Shown here one piece after another: positions 42,256 through 50,509 of a stretch of 64,000 nt of DNA. The stretch is from Pseudomonas sp. ML96 (GTDB taxonomy: Bacteria > Pseudomonadota > Gammaproteobacteria > Pseudomonadales > Pseudomonadaceae): positions 248,001 to 312,000 of the forward strand of contig NZ_JPMY01000002.1 in NCBI RefSeq assembly GCF_000761545.1. The letters run 5' to 3'. The position numbers and the translations under genes are program-made. The notes under the pieces were generated by a model. The model had not been told where the DNA came from, did not search any database, and saw only the letters and a list, made by a program, of their open reading frames with translations. The stretch's first letter is position 1, and each line of letters opens with the position of its first letter.

Positions 42256-42993
42256 ATGTCTTGCCCTCGCCTGCTGGCGGCACTCGTGCTTGGCTGCTGT
42301 TCCCTGGTGACCCGGGCGGAAACCCTGGTCGCCATCGACAATGCCAATCCGCCCTTCATGTACCAGCAGGGCGGGCAGCCCATGGGCCTGTACCCGCTGA
42401 TCCTGCAGACGGTGTTCGCCCGCCTCGGCGAGCCTCTGGAAATTCATCCGATGCCGTGGAAGCGCGCCCTGCTCAAAGGCGCTACGGGCGAGCTGGGCAT
42501 CGCCGGCATCTACAAGAACCCCGAGCGTCTGCAGCGCTTCGACTATTCGGCGCCGATCTTCGAGGAGCGCCTGCTGCTCTATGTGCAACGCGAACACCCG
42601 CTGCACTTCGAAAGAACCCAGGACCTGTACGGCAAACGCATCGGCGTGATCCGCGGCTGGAGCTATACGGAGGAGTTCGACCAGGCCGTGCGCAGCGGGC
42701 AGATAAAGGCCGAGGAAGGCAGCTCGGACGACGCCAACCTGCGCAAGCTGGCGTCCGGTCGCCTGGACGCGGTGATCGCCATCGAACTGGCCGGCCAGCG
42801 TCTACTCGGCCAGCCGGGCATGGAGCAGTTGCAGGCGCTGCCCCGGCCACTGAGCATCAATCCGACCTTCCTGGTCTTCGCCAAGCAGGCCGCGCAGCAT
42901 GAGCTGCTGCAACGCTTCGACCAGACGTTGCGCGACATGCGCCAGGACGGCTCGCTGCAGCGCCTGATCGAGCAGGCGGTCGCTACTCCTTGA
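42256..42993 (+). CDS. Periplasmic solute-binding protein (SBP_bac_3), orphan
   Basis: This 245-residue protein has a signal peptide of about 21 residues ([21 protein letters not shown]). It has an amino-acid-binding type III fold: [38 protein letters not shown], the central [14 protein letters not shown] and [16 protein letters not shown]. No ABC permease or ATPase gene is nearby, so it may work with a distant transporter or as a sensor-type binding protein. GGAGGAAA precedes the start. Its 3' end overlaps the convergent decarboxylase gene by 11 bp. Confidence 0.85.
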   Translation: MSCPRLLAALVLGCCSLVTRAETLVAIDNANPPFMYQQGGQPMGLYPLILQTVFARLGEPLEIHPMPWKRALLKGATGELGIAGIYKNPERLQRFDYSAPIFEERLLLYVQREHPLHFERTQDLYGKRIGVIRGWSYTEEFDQAVRSGQIKAEEGSSDDANLRKLASGRLDAVIAIELAGQRLLGQPGMEQLQALPRPLSINPTFLVFAKQAAQHELLQRFDQTLRDMRQDGSLQRLIEQAVATP

Positions 42994-43846
42994 CGTTCAT
43001 GTACTCGCGCGCCCAGACGATGTAGTCCTCGGGCTGGGTGTACTTGTGCGTCAGCTCGGTGGCGTTGAGGTCGCTGGCGGCGATGCCACGCTGCTCGCGC
43101 AGGCAATCGTAGGTGGCCTTGATCGCGGCAAAGTAGGCGGCGTGGCCGTCGACCACGATGCGCACGCCGAGGCTGGCCAGGCGCGCGTCGTCACGCAGCG
43201 ACGGGTTGCCGTAGCTGACCAGCATAAGCGGCACGTGCAGATGCTCGGCAATCAGCTCCAGGTGCTCGAAGTCACGCACGCCGACCATGCAGATGCCATC
43301 GGCACCGGCCTCCTGGTAGGCCACGGTGCGGCGGATCACTTCCTCGACGTCGAGCACTCCGGCATTGGTGCGGGCGATGATCGCCAGCTCCGGATCGAAG
43401 CGCGCTTCCAGCGCCGCACGAATCTTGCCGACGCCTTCGTCGACGCTGATCAGGTCGGTGGACTTGCGGCCGAACTGGGCCGGCAGCAGGGTGTCCTCGA
43501 TGGTCAGCGCCGCCACGCCGGCACGCTCCAGTTCGACCACGGTGCGCATCACGTTGAGCGCGTTGCCGTAGCCGTGGTCGGCGTCGGCGATGAACGGCAG
43601 GCGCGCCACGCGGCCGATGCGAGTGGCCTGCTCGGCGAACTCGCTGAGGGTGATCAGGGCAAAATCCGGCGCGGCCAAAACTTGTAGTGAAGCTACAGAG
43701 CCGCCCAGGATGCCCACCTCGAAACCGAGGTCGGCGGCGATGCGCGCGGACATGGGATCGAACACCGAAGCCGTGTGATAGCAGGCGTTCGAGTTGAGCA
43801 GTGCACGGAACTGCACGCGAAGATCGTGATGCGAGGCTATTTGCAT
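42983..43846 (-). CDS. Oxaloacetate decarboxylase (PEP mutase/isocitrate lyase superfamily)
   Basis: This 287-residue cytoplasmic TIM-barrel enzyme has the superfamily marks [12 protein letters not shown] (metal site), [29 protein letters not shown] and ADGICMVGV. It closely resembles PA4872, which was shown to decarboxylate oxaloacetate rather than act as a PEP mutase or lyase. The gene carries an unusual palindrome in its coding strand at codons for Val-Ala-Ser-Leu-Gln, matched by another upstream of the start. It is divergent from the TonB receptor gene and convergent with a solute-binding protein gene. Confidence 0.9.
   Translation of the reverse strand: MQIASHHDLRVQFRALLNSNACYHTASVFDPMSARIAADLGFEVGILGGSVASLQVLAAPDFALITLSEFAEQATRIGRVARLPFIADADHGYGNALNVMRTVVELERAGVAALTIEDTLLPAQFGRKSTDLISVDEGVGKIRAALEARFDPELAIIARTNAGVLDVEEVIRRTVAYQEAGADGICMVGVRDFEHLELIAEHLHVPLMLVSYGNPSLRDDARLASLGVRIVVDGHAAYFAAIKATYDCLREQRGIAASDLNATELTHKYTQPEDYIVWAREYMNVKE
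43683..43697. promoter_or_regulatory. Intragenic palindrome TGTAG-N5-CTACA
   Basis: TGTAGTGAAGCTACA lies inside the decarboxylase gene, about 50 codons from its start. On the coding strand the codons are GTA GCT TCA CTA CAA, five in a row ending in A or T, in a gene that otherwise prefers G/C-ending codons. This suggests selection on the DNA motif itself. Confidence 0.55.
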
Positions 43847-43891
43847 GGTAGGCGCTACGGCTAATTCTTGGTCTCTTGGGACGACCGATTA

Positions 43892-43906
43892 TGTAGTAAA
43901 ACTACA
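43892..43906. promoter_or_regulatory. Upstream palindrome TGTAG-N5-CTACA
   Basis: TGTAGTAAAACTACA has 6-bp perfect arms and begins 46 bp upstream of the decarboxylase ATG. It differs from the intragenic copy at two internal bases. It is a candidate operator for the decarboxylase gene or for the divergent TonB receptor gene 158 bp away. Confidence 0.55.
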
Positions 43907-44031
43907 AAACCAGCCAGGCATTCGCGCCGCAAAGCTTCGCAGCCGCTCCTTGCGCCCCGCTTTCAGCGCCATCTCTCCTCACGGCAAGACTAGCCCGATC
44001 GTCTCGATGCTGGATTCTTCTCATTTTATTT

Positions 44032-44046
44032 TGTTATGTTATTTCA
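44032..44046 (+). promoter_or_regulatory. Possible Zur-type site before the TonB receptor gene
   Basis: TGTTATGTTATTTCA matches the general gamma-proteobacterial Zur pattern TGTTATANTATAACA at 11 of 14 fixed positions and lies in a strikingly AT-rich stretch 18 nt before the start codon. It fits a Fur box much less well. The right half is weak, so this is tentative. Confidence 0.3.
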
Positions 44047-44064
44047 TCTATATAAGGAAATGAC

Positions 44065-46155
44065 ATGAAAAACCCGCAATACATCCGAGCAATCGGAATA
44101 TCTTCGTTGCTGCTGCAAGGCAGCGCCTGGGCCGAAGAACCCCTGCAGCTGGAAAGCCTATCGATCAGCGACAGCCAGCTGGAGAGCGTCACCGGGCCGG
44201 TCGAGGGCTACCGTGCCACCCGCTCCAGCACCGCCACGCGCAGCGATGTGGATATCCGCGACACGCCGCAGAGCATCGAAGTGGTACCGACTCAGGTGTT
44301 GGAAGACCTCAACACCACGCGCATCGATCGCGCCCTGGACTTCGCCGGCGGCGTATCGCGGCAGAACAACTTCGGCGGCCTGACCTTCCTCAACTACAGC
44401 GTGCGCGGCTTCACCACCGGCGAGCTATATCGCAACGGCTTCGCCATCAACCGTGGCAGCTACAGCTCGCCGGACGCCTCGGGCATCGAGCGCATCGAAG
44501 TACTGAAAGGCCCCTCGGCCAGCCTCTACGGCCGTGGCGACCCGGGCGGTCTGGTCAACATCGTCAGCAAGCGCCCGCAGGCGGAGGCGTTCAGCAAGCT
44601 CAACCTCAGCGCCGGCAGCTGGGACCGCTATCGCACCAGCCTGGACGCCAACACCCCGCTCAACGAAGACGGCACCCTGCTGTCGCGCATCAACCTGGCC
44701 GTAGAGGACAACGGCAGCTTCCGCGATTACGTCGGCAACAGCCGCCAGGTGGTCACGCCCTCGCTCAGCTGGCAGCTGGATGAAGACACCCTGCTGATGC
44801 TCGATGCCGAGTTCTCGCGCACCGAATCGGTGTTCGATCGCGGCATTCCGGCGGTGAACGGCGAGATGGGGGCGGTGAAGCGCTCCGCCTTCTTTGGCGA
44901 GCCGAACGACGGCGAGATCCGCAACGACAACCAGACCCTCGATCTGGCGCTGGAGCGCTACCTCAACGATGACTGGAAGCTGCGCCTGGCCAACCACTAC
45001 ACCCAGGGCACCCTGCGCGGCGACAGCTCGGAGCCGCAGAAACTGGTCGGCGAGACCATCACCCGCTTCTACCGCCAGCGCGACTTCGAGTGGAACGACA
45101 ACATCACCCAGGCCGAGTTGCATGGCAGCTTCGAGCTCGGCGGCTGGCAGCACCAGAGCCTGATCGGCCTGGAGTACGAGAACTACCGCAACAGCCAGAA
45201 GTACCCGCAGAGCGAGACCCTGGCCAGCTACGGCCTGAACATCTACAACCCGGTGTACGGCAAGCCCAAGCCGGCGCTCACCAAACCCAACGACTTCCAC
45301 GAACACACCGAGAGCTACGCGCTCAACCTGCAGGACCAGATCGCCTTCAGCGAACGCCTGCGCGGCCTGGTCGGCGTGCGCCTGGAGCGCGTCGAGCAGA
45401 CCTCGCTGAACCGCACCACCCGCGTCAGCAATGAGCAGGAGAAGGACGTCGCCACGCCGCGAGTTGGCCTGCTCTACCAGCTCACCCCGGAAGTCGGCGT
45501 GTTCGCCAACGCCGGCACCTCGTTCAAGCCCAACACCATCGGCAGCCAGGGCCAGGTGTACAAGCCGGAGAAGGGCCTGGGCTACGAAAGCGGCCTCAAG
45601 CTGGACCTGTTCGACGGCCGCCTGGGCGGCACCATCGCGCTGTTCCACATCGACAAGGAGAACGTCGTCACCACCGACGCCCTGGGCGACAGCGTGGCCG
45701 CCGGCAAGGCGCGCAGCCAAGGTCTGGATATGCAGTTCAGCGGCCAGCTCAGCGACGCCGTGCGGCTGATCGGCGCCTACGCCTACATCGATGCCGAGGT
45801 GACCAAGGGCGACGCCGCCATTCCCACCGGCAGTGATCTGCTCGGCATTCCGCAGCACAGCGGCAGCCTGCTGGCGGTGTACGAGTTCCAGGGCGGCGCC
45901 CTGCACGGCTCGGATATCGGCGCGGCCGTCACCTATGTCGGCGAACGCTCCGGCCAGGCCGGCAGCGACTTCCGCCTGGCGGCCTACGAGACGCTCGACC
46001 TGCTCGGCCACTACAAGGTCAGCGAGGACCTGACCCTGGGCGTGAACCTCAACAACGTCTTCGACCGCAAGTACTACGAGCGCGCCTACAACAGCGTTTG
46101 GGTGCTGCCCGGCGAGCCCCGCAACCTCAGTTTCAGCCTGAGCCTCAACCTCTGA
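44065..46155 (+). CDS. TonB-dependent outer-membrane receptor
   Basis: This 696-residue receptor has a signal peptide (about 1-23), a plug domain (about 60-170: DIRDTPQSIEVVPTQVLEDL, RIEVLKGPSASLYGRGDPGGLVNIVSKRP) and a 22-strand beta barrel. It ends in the aromatic-rich strand GEPRNLSFSLSLNL. The plug and barrel are of the siderophore-receptor class (FhuA/FiuA-like). It lacks the extra N-terminal signalling domain of FpvA/FoxA-type transducers. Substrate uncertain: the co-oriented DUF4198 gene 17 nt downstream and a Zur-like site suggest metal or metallophore uptake other than simple ferric siderophore. AAGGAA precedes the ATG. Confidence 0.9.
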   Translation: MKNPQYIRAIGISSLLLQGSAWAEEPLQLESLSISDSQLESVTGPVEGYRATRSSTATRSDVDIRDTPQSIEVVPTQVLEDLNTTRIDRALDFAGGVSRQNNFGGLTFLNYSVRGFTTGELYRNGFAINRGSYSSPDASGIERIEVLKGPSASLYGRGDPGGLVNIVSKRPQAEAFSKLNLSAGSWDRYRTSLDANTPLNEDGTLLSRINLAVEDNGSFRDYVGNSRQVVTPSLSWQLDEDTLLMLDAEFSRTESVFDRGIPAVNGEMGAVKRSAFFGEPNDGEIRNDNQTLDLALERYLNDDWKLRLANHYTQGTLRGDSSEPQKLVGETITRFYRQRDFEWNDNITQAELHGSFELGGWQHQSLIGLEYENYRNSQKYPQSETLASYGLNIYNPVYGKPKPALTKPNDFHEHTESYALNLQDQIAFSERLRGLVGVRLERVEQTSLNRTTRVSNEQEKDVATPRVGLLYQLTPEVGVFANAGTSFKPNTIGSQGQVYKPEKGLGYESGLKLDLFDGRLGGTIALFHIDKENVVTTDALGDSVAAGKARSQGLDMQFSGQLSDAVRLIGAYAYIDAEVTKGDAAIPTGSDLLGIPQHSGSLLAVYEFQGGALHGSDIGAAVTYVGERSGQAGSDFRLAAYETLDLLGHYKVSEDLTLGVNLNNVFDRKYYERAYNSVWVLPGEPRNLSFSLSLNL

Positions 46156-46172
46156 TCACAAGGAAATATCCG

Positions 46173-46892
46173 ATGCGTACCACCCTCCCCCTGCTGCTCG
46201 CCGGCCTGTTCGTCTGCGGTCAGGCGGCCGCTCATGGTCTGTGGACCGAACAGCGCCGCGGCAATCATGAAGTGGTCTACGGCCACGGCGCCGAAGACGA
46301 TGCCTTCAAGGCCGCCAAGATCAGCGCCGCCTGGGCCTATGACGGCAGCGGAAAGATGATCCCGGTCAGCGTGCAACGCCTGGACGACCACGCCCGCCTG
46401 CAGCCGTTACGTACGCCGGCGGTGCTGGCCGTGGCTCTGGACAACGGCGCCTGGTCGCAGACGCCAGACAAACAGTGGATCAACCAGGGCCGCAGCCAGG
46501 TGCCGAACTCGACCCACTCGCTGCACACCTACAAGTACAGCCTGGCGATCCAGCAAGCTGGCGCCAAACTGCCGGACCTGAGCAAGTTGCGCCTGGCCAT
46601 CGTGCCGCAGAGTGATCCGCTGGCGGTCGGCCCGGGCAAGCCGCTACGCGTGCGGGTGCTGGTCGATGGCAAGCCGGCCAAGGACGTGAAGCTGATCGGC
46701 GACTATCGCGGCATGCCGGACGAAGTCAGCGCCAGTAGCGACGCCGACGGCTACGCCACGCTGACCGTGCGCAACGCCGGCCTCAACGTGATCGCCGCCT
46801 CGGTGTACGTGTCGGTAAAAGGCGATGCCGATATCGATGAGCTCGGCTTCTTCAGCTCGCTGACCTTCGTCGGCAGCGAACACAAGGAGTAA
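46173..46892 (+). CDS. DUF4198 periplasmic protein
   Basis: This 239-residue protein has a signal peptide MRTTLPLLLAGLFVCGQAAA, and the mature part begins HGLWTEQRRG. The N-terminal His and a body with DGKPAKDVKLIGDYRG and ADGYATLTVRNAGLNVIAASVY match DUF4198, a family often encoded beside metal transport genes and annotated as periplasmic component of cobalt or nickel uptake. It starts 17 nt after the TonB receptor stop and so is almost certainly co-transcribed, probably acting in the same metal pathway. Confidence 0.85.
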   Translation: MRTTLPLLLAGLFVCGQAAAHGLWTEQRRGNHEVVYGHGAEDDAFKAAKISAAWAYDGSGKMIPVSVQRLDDHARLQPLRTPAVLAVALDNGAWSQTPDKQWINQGRSQVPNSTHSLHTYKYSLAIQQAGAKLPDLSKLRLAIVPQSDPLAVGPGKPLRVRVLVDGKPAKDVKLIGDYRGMPDEVSASSDADGYATLTVRNAGLNVIAASVYVSVKGDADIDELGFFSSLTFVGSEHKE

Positions 46893-46895
46893 GCC

Positions 46896-47633
46896 TCAGG
46901 GCCGCTCGACCGTCGGCAACCAGCGCTCGCGAATGCGGCGCAGGCTGCCGTCCTCGCCCATGCCGTCGAGCGCACGCTGCCAACGGCGCACCTGCGCGGC
47001 GTCGGTGTTCGGCGAGAAGGCGATGTAGTAGTCGGAACGCATGAAGGCCAGATGGCTCTGCACCTCGTCCGGGGTGAGGCCACCGCTGGCCAGTTCCTCG
47101 CGCAGGGTCAGGTCCTCGGTGGCGATCAGCTTGACCCGCCCGTGCTTGAGCATGGTCACCATGTGCTTGGCGCTGGGCACGCCGTAGAGATTGGTGAAGC
47201 CCATGCGCTCGAGCGTCTCGTAGGTGTACCACTGCTTGGGCAGCGCCAGGGTGCCGGCATGCGCGGCCTGTTCCAGGCTGTCAATCTGCAGCTGGCTCGA
47301 CTTCAACGAATAGAAGCGCGTGGAACCACGCAGGATCGGGCCGACCCACTGGAACGAAGGCTCGCGGTCGACCGTGCGCACCACCGAGAACAGCGCGACA
47401 TCGCTCTCGGTCTTGGCCAGGTGGTAGGCGCGGGTCCAGGGCAGCAGCTCGATGGTCGCGGCGCTGTCGGTGCGCCGGATCAGCTCACGCACCACTTCCA
47501 CTGCGTAGCCGTCGGGCTTGCCGTCATGCAGGAAGCTGGTCGGCGGCGCCTCCTCGGTGAGCAGGCGCAGCTCGCCTGCCGCCCAACTCGGCAGCAGGCC
47601 CAGCACCAACCAGAGAAACCACCGCAAACGCAT
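46896..47633 (-). CDS. Periplasmic solute-binding protein (SBP_bac_3), orphan
   Basis: This 245-residue protein has a signal peptide (MRLRWFLWLVLGLLPSWAAG). The mature part begins ELRLLTEEAPPTSFLHDGKPDGYAVEVVRELI, a type III amino-acid-binding fold of the sort also found as a stand-alone protein in Pseudomonas. No permease genes accompany it. It has the same length as the protein at 42256 but only modest likeness, so they are not a recent duplication. Convergent with the DUF4198 gene, with 3 bp between them. Confidence 0.85.
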   Translation of the reverse strand: MRLRWFLWLVLGLLPSWAAGELRLLTEEAPPTSFLHDGKPDGYAVEVVRELIRRTDSAATIELLPWTRAYHLAKTESDVALFSVVRTVDREPSFQWVGPILRGSTRFYSLKSSQLQIDSLEQAAHAGTLALPKQWYTYETLERMGFTNLYGVPSAKHMVTMLKHGRVKLIATEDLTLREELASGGLTPDEVQSHLAFMRSDYYIAFSPNTDAAQVRRWQRALDGMGEDGSLRRIRERWLPTVERP

Positions 47634-47855
47634 TCGACTACTCCACCCCGCCCGTGAGCCTAGCTCATGCTGACGGCGGAATCAGCCTCCCGGTGACACT
47701 TGGCCGCAGGTCAGTTGCCACGCAAGGCTCGAAATAGACGCCCGCATTGCTGGTTGAACGCCGCCCGGCGAGGCGCGCACCTGCCGAACCGACCTGCGGC
47801 ATGCACGAAACGCTTTGCTCGCATAGAATGCGCGGCCGTTTTTCCGGAGCACAGC

Positions 47856-49121
47856 ATGAATCCCTCCCGTCCCGCCAATGCCCTGGGCATCGACTTTGGC
47901 ACCTCCAACTCCACCGTCGGCTGGTGGCGGCCGGGCATGGAACCGCTGCTGGAGCTGGAAGACGGCAAGATCACCCTGCCCTCGGTGATCTTCTTCAACA
48001 CCGAGGAACGCCGCCCGGTCTATGGCCGCCAGGCGCTCGCCGAATACCTGGATGGCTACGAAGGCCGCCTGATGCGCGCGCTGAAGAGCCTGCTCGGCTC
48101 CAAGCTGCTGAAGAGCGAGACCACCGTGCTGGGCAGCGCCCTGCCGTTCCGTGACCTGCTCGGCTTCTTTATCGGCGAACTGAAACGCCGTGCCGAGGCC
48201 CAGGCCGGCCGTGAATTCGAACAGGTGGTGCTGGGCCGCCCGGTGTACTTCGTCGACGAAGACCCGCAGGCCGATGCCGAGGCAGCCAACACCCTGCTGG
48301 CGGTGGCGCACAAGCTCGGCTTCAAGGATGTGTCGTTCCAGTTCGAACCGATCGCCGCGGCCTTCGACTACGAGCGCAGCATCGAGCGCGAGGAACTGGT
48401 GCTGATCGTCGACATCGGCGGCGGTACCTCGGACTTCTCCCTGGTGCGCCTGGCACCCGAGCGTCGCGAGCTGAACGAGCGCCAGGACGACATCCTGGCC
48501 ACCGGCGGTGTGCACATCGGCGGTACCGACTTCGACAAGCAGCTCAGCCTGGACGGCGTCATGCCACTGTTCGGCTATGGCAGCCGGATGAAGAGCGATG
48601 CGCTGATGCCCACCAGCCACCACCTCAACCTGGCCACCTGGCACACCATCAACGCGGCATACGCGCAGAAGGCCCAGCTGGCGCTGAAGAACATGCGCTA
48701 CGACATCGTCGACCCGACCGGCATCGACCGTCTGCTGCGCCTCACCGAACAGCGTGCCGGCCACTGGCTGGCCATGCAGGTGGAAGAAGCCAAGATCAGC
48801 CTGACCGAGCGCGACGAGCACCTGATCGATCTGGCGCGCATCGAAAGCGGCCTCAGCGCCATGCTCGATCGCCCACTGTTCGACCAGGCCATCGACGGCC
48901 TGCTGCAGCGCATCCGCGCCAGCGTCGATGAGTTGCTGGCGCGTGCCGGCGTCGCCCACGCGGCAGTCGACACCATCTTCTTCACCGGCGGTTCCAGCAG
49001 CGTGCCGGCCCTGCGCCAGAGCGTCGCCGCTTTGCTGCCGAATGCCCGCGCCACCGAGGGCAACAGCTTCGGCAGCATCGGTAGCGGTCTGGCCATCGAA
49101 GCCGCGCGTCGTTACGGCTAG
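47856..49121 (+). CDS. YegD-like Hsp70-family chaperone
   Basis: This 421-residue protein of the actin/Hsp70 ATPase fold starts ALGIDFGTSNSTVGWW (phosphate 1 motif). It has LVLIVDIGGGTSDFSLVRL (phosphate 2) and FFTGGSSSVPALRQSVAALLP with the adenosine motif. It is shorter than DnaK (about 640) and lacks the substrate-binding lid, agreeing with YegD. No DnaJ or GrpE partner is near. The start at 47856 follows CCGGAGC; a TAGAAT -10 lies at 47824-47829. Role unknown. Confidence 0.9.
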   Translation: MNPSRPANALGIDFGTSNSTVGWWRPGMEPLLELEDGKITLPSVIFFNTEERRPVYGRQALAEYLDGYEGRLMRALKSLLGSKLLKSETTVLGSALPFRDLLGFFIGELKRRAEAQAGREFEQVVLGRPVYFVDEDPQADAEAANTLLAVAHKLGFKDVSFQFEPIAAAFDYERSIEREELVLIVDIGGGTSDFSLVRLAPERRELNERQDDILATGGVHIGGTDFDKQLSLDGVMPLFGYGSRMKSDALMPTSHHLNLATWHTINAAYAQKAQLALKNMRYDIVDPTGIDRLLRLTEQRAGHWLAMQVEEAKISLTERDEHLIDLARIESGLSAMLDRPLFDQAIDGLLQRIRASVDELLARAGVAHAAVDTIFFTGGSSSVPALRQSVAALLPNARATEGNSFGSIGSGLAIEAARRYG

Positions 49122-49195
49122 ACCACTGGTGATGGCGGTCGCTGCACGGCGACCGGCAAAGCGCTAAGGTGAGCACTCATTCTCTGGAGATCGCC

Positions 49196-49399
49196 ATGCG
49201 CACCTGCCTGCTACTGCTCAGCCTGTTCACCCTCGCCGCCTGTGACGGTGGTGTGGCCACCGCCACCAGCGCCAAGCTGCAGGCCGATCAGGCGCAACAG
49301 GCGCAGAAGCAGATGGAGCAGCTCAAGCAGCAGATCGAACAGGTCAACGCGCAGAGCCAGCAACGCCTGCAGCAGCTGGAACCACAAGGCCAGCAGTGA
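49196..49399 (+). CDS. Small lipoprotein with coiled-coil tail
   Basis: This 67-residue protein has a lipoprotein signal ending in the lipobox LAAC (MRTCLLLLSLFTLAAC), so Cys16 should be lipidated. The mature chain is almost wholly Gln/Ala/Glu-rich helix (KLQADQAQQAQKQMEQLKQQI), a likely coiled coil. It is too short for a catalytic role; periplasmic scaffold-like lipoproteins such as Lpp are a loose analogy. GGAGA precedes the ATG. A strong terminator follows. Confidence 0.75.
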   Translation: MRTCLLLLSLFTLAACDGGVATATSAKLQADQAQQAQKQMEQLKQQIEQVNAQSQQRLQQLEPQGQQ

Positions 49400-49403
49400 A
49401 ACG

Positions 49404-49433
49404 AAAAAGGCCGGGCAAATGCCCGGCCTTTTC
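49404..49433 (+). terminator. Bidirectional rho-independent terminator
   Basis: AAAAAGGCCGGGC-AAAT-GCCCGGCCTTTT is a 12-bp stem with flanking A/T runs between the lipoprotein gene and lptG, which converge on it. Confidence 0.9.
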
Positions 49434-49447
49434 TTTGTCTGCCTGAA

Positions 49448-50509
49448 TCAGGCCGCGCGTCTGAGCAGGAATATCCCGGCCACGGCGCAGATGGTCGCCG
49501 GCACCACCACCGCCAGCAGCGGCGAGAAGCCGAACACCAGGCTGGACGGACCGAGCAGGTCCTGGGCGATGCGGAACACGAAGCCCACCAGCACGCCGGT
49601 GAACACGCGCTGGCCGAGGGTCACCGAACGCAGCGGGCCGAAGATGAAGGAGATTGCCATCAATACCAGCGCGGCGGTCACCAGCGGCTGCAGCACTTTG
49701 GTCCAGAACGCCAGCCAGTAGCTGCCGTTGCTCAGACCCTGTTCGGCCAAGTAATGGATGTAGCGCCACAGGCCGGTCACCGACAGCGCATCCGGCGCCA
49801 GCACCACGGTGCCGAGCAGCTGCGGATTGAGCTCGATGTCCCAACGCTCGCTGTCGGCCTGCTGTACCTCGGTGTTCTTGTCGTGGAAGCGCGTGGTCTT
49901 CACGTCCTCCAGCAGCCAGTGGTCGCCCTGGTACTGGGCACGGCGGGCGAAGCTGGCGGACTCCAGCTTGCGCTGGTCGTCGAACTGGTAGCGGGTCACG
50001 CCAACCAGGCGGCCGTTGGGCTGCACGGCGTTGATGTGCACGTACTCCTGCCCCTGGCGGTGCCACAGACCATGCTTGGAGCTCTGCGCCTCGCCGCCAC
50101 CCTGGGCCAGCGAGCGGTAGGCCTGGGCCTGGTTCTCGCTCCACGGCGCCAGGTACTCACCGACCAGCACGCCAACCAGCATCAGCACCAGCATGGGCTT
50201 CATCACCGCCCAAACGATGCGCCCGACCGATACGCCGGCGGCGCGCATGATGGTCAGCTCGCTGTTGCTGGCCAGGCTGCCGAGGCCGATCAGGCAACCG
50301 ATCAGCGCCGCCATCGGCAGCATCTCGTAGGCCCGCCGCGGCAGGGTCAGCAGCACGTAGACCAGCGCCTCGACAGTGCCGTAGCCCTCGCTGAGGTCGC
50401 CCAGCTCGTCGATAAAGGCGAACAGCAGCGCCAGGCCGACGATGATGCCGAGCACCGAGAGGATGGCGAAGAACACACTGGTGCCGATGTAGCGATCGAG
50501 CTTACGCAT
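49448..50509 (-). CDS. lptG: LPS export ABC transporter permease LptG
   Basis: LptG (353 residues) is an inner-membrane subunit of the LptB2FG complex that extracts LPS from the membrane and passes it to LptC. It has three N-terminal membrane helices (MRKLDRYIGTSVFFAILSVLGIIVGLALLFAFI), a periplasmic beta-jellyroll (about 130-265) and three C-terminal helices. SNSELTIMRAAGVSVGRI is the coupling-helix region that contacts LptB. The start overlaps the lptF stop by 8 bp. Confidence 0.96.
   Translation of the reverse strand: MRKLDRYIGTSVFFAILSVLGIIVGLALLFAFIDELGDLSEGYGTVEALVYVLLTLPRRAYEMLPMAALIGCLIGLGSLASNSELTIMRAAGVSVGRIVWAVMKPMLVLMLVGVLVGEYLAPWSENQAQAYRSLAQGGGEAQSSKHGLWHRQGQEYVHINAVQPNGRLVGVTRYQFDDQRKLESASFARRAQYQGDHWLLEDVKTTRFHDKNTEVQQADSERWDIELNPQLLGTVVLAPDALSVTGLWRYIHYLAEQGLSNGSYWLAFWTKVLQPLVTAALVLMAISFIFGPLRSVTLGQRVFTGVLVGFVFRIAQDLLGPSSLVFGFSPLLAVVVPATICAVAGIFLLRRAA

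Noticed and set aside
44018..44050. Fur box before the TonB receptor gene
   Set aside because: The best alignment to the 19-bp Fur consensus matched only about 7 bases; a Zur-like reading is better but also imperfect.
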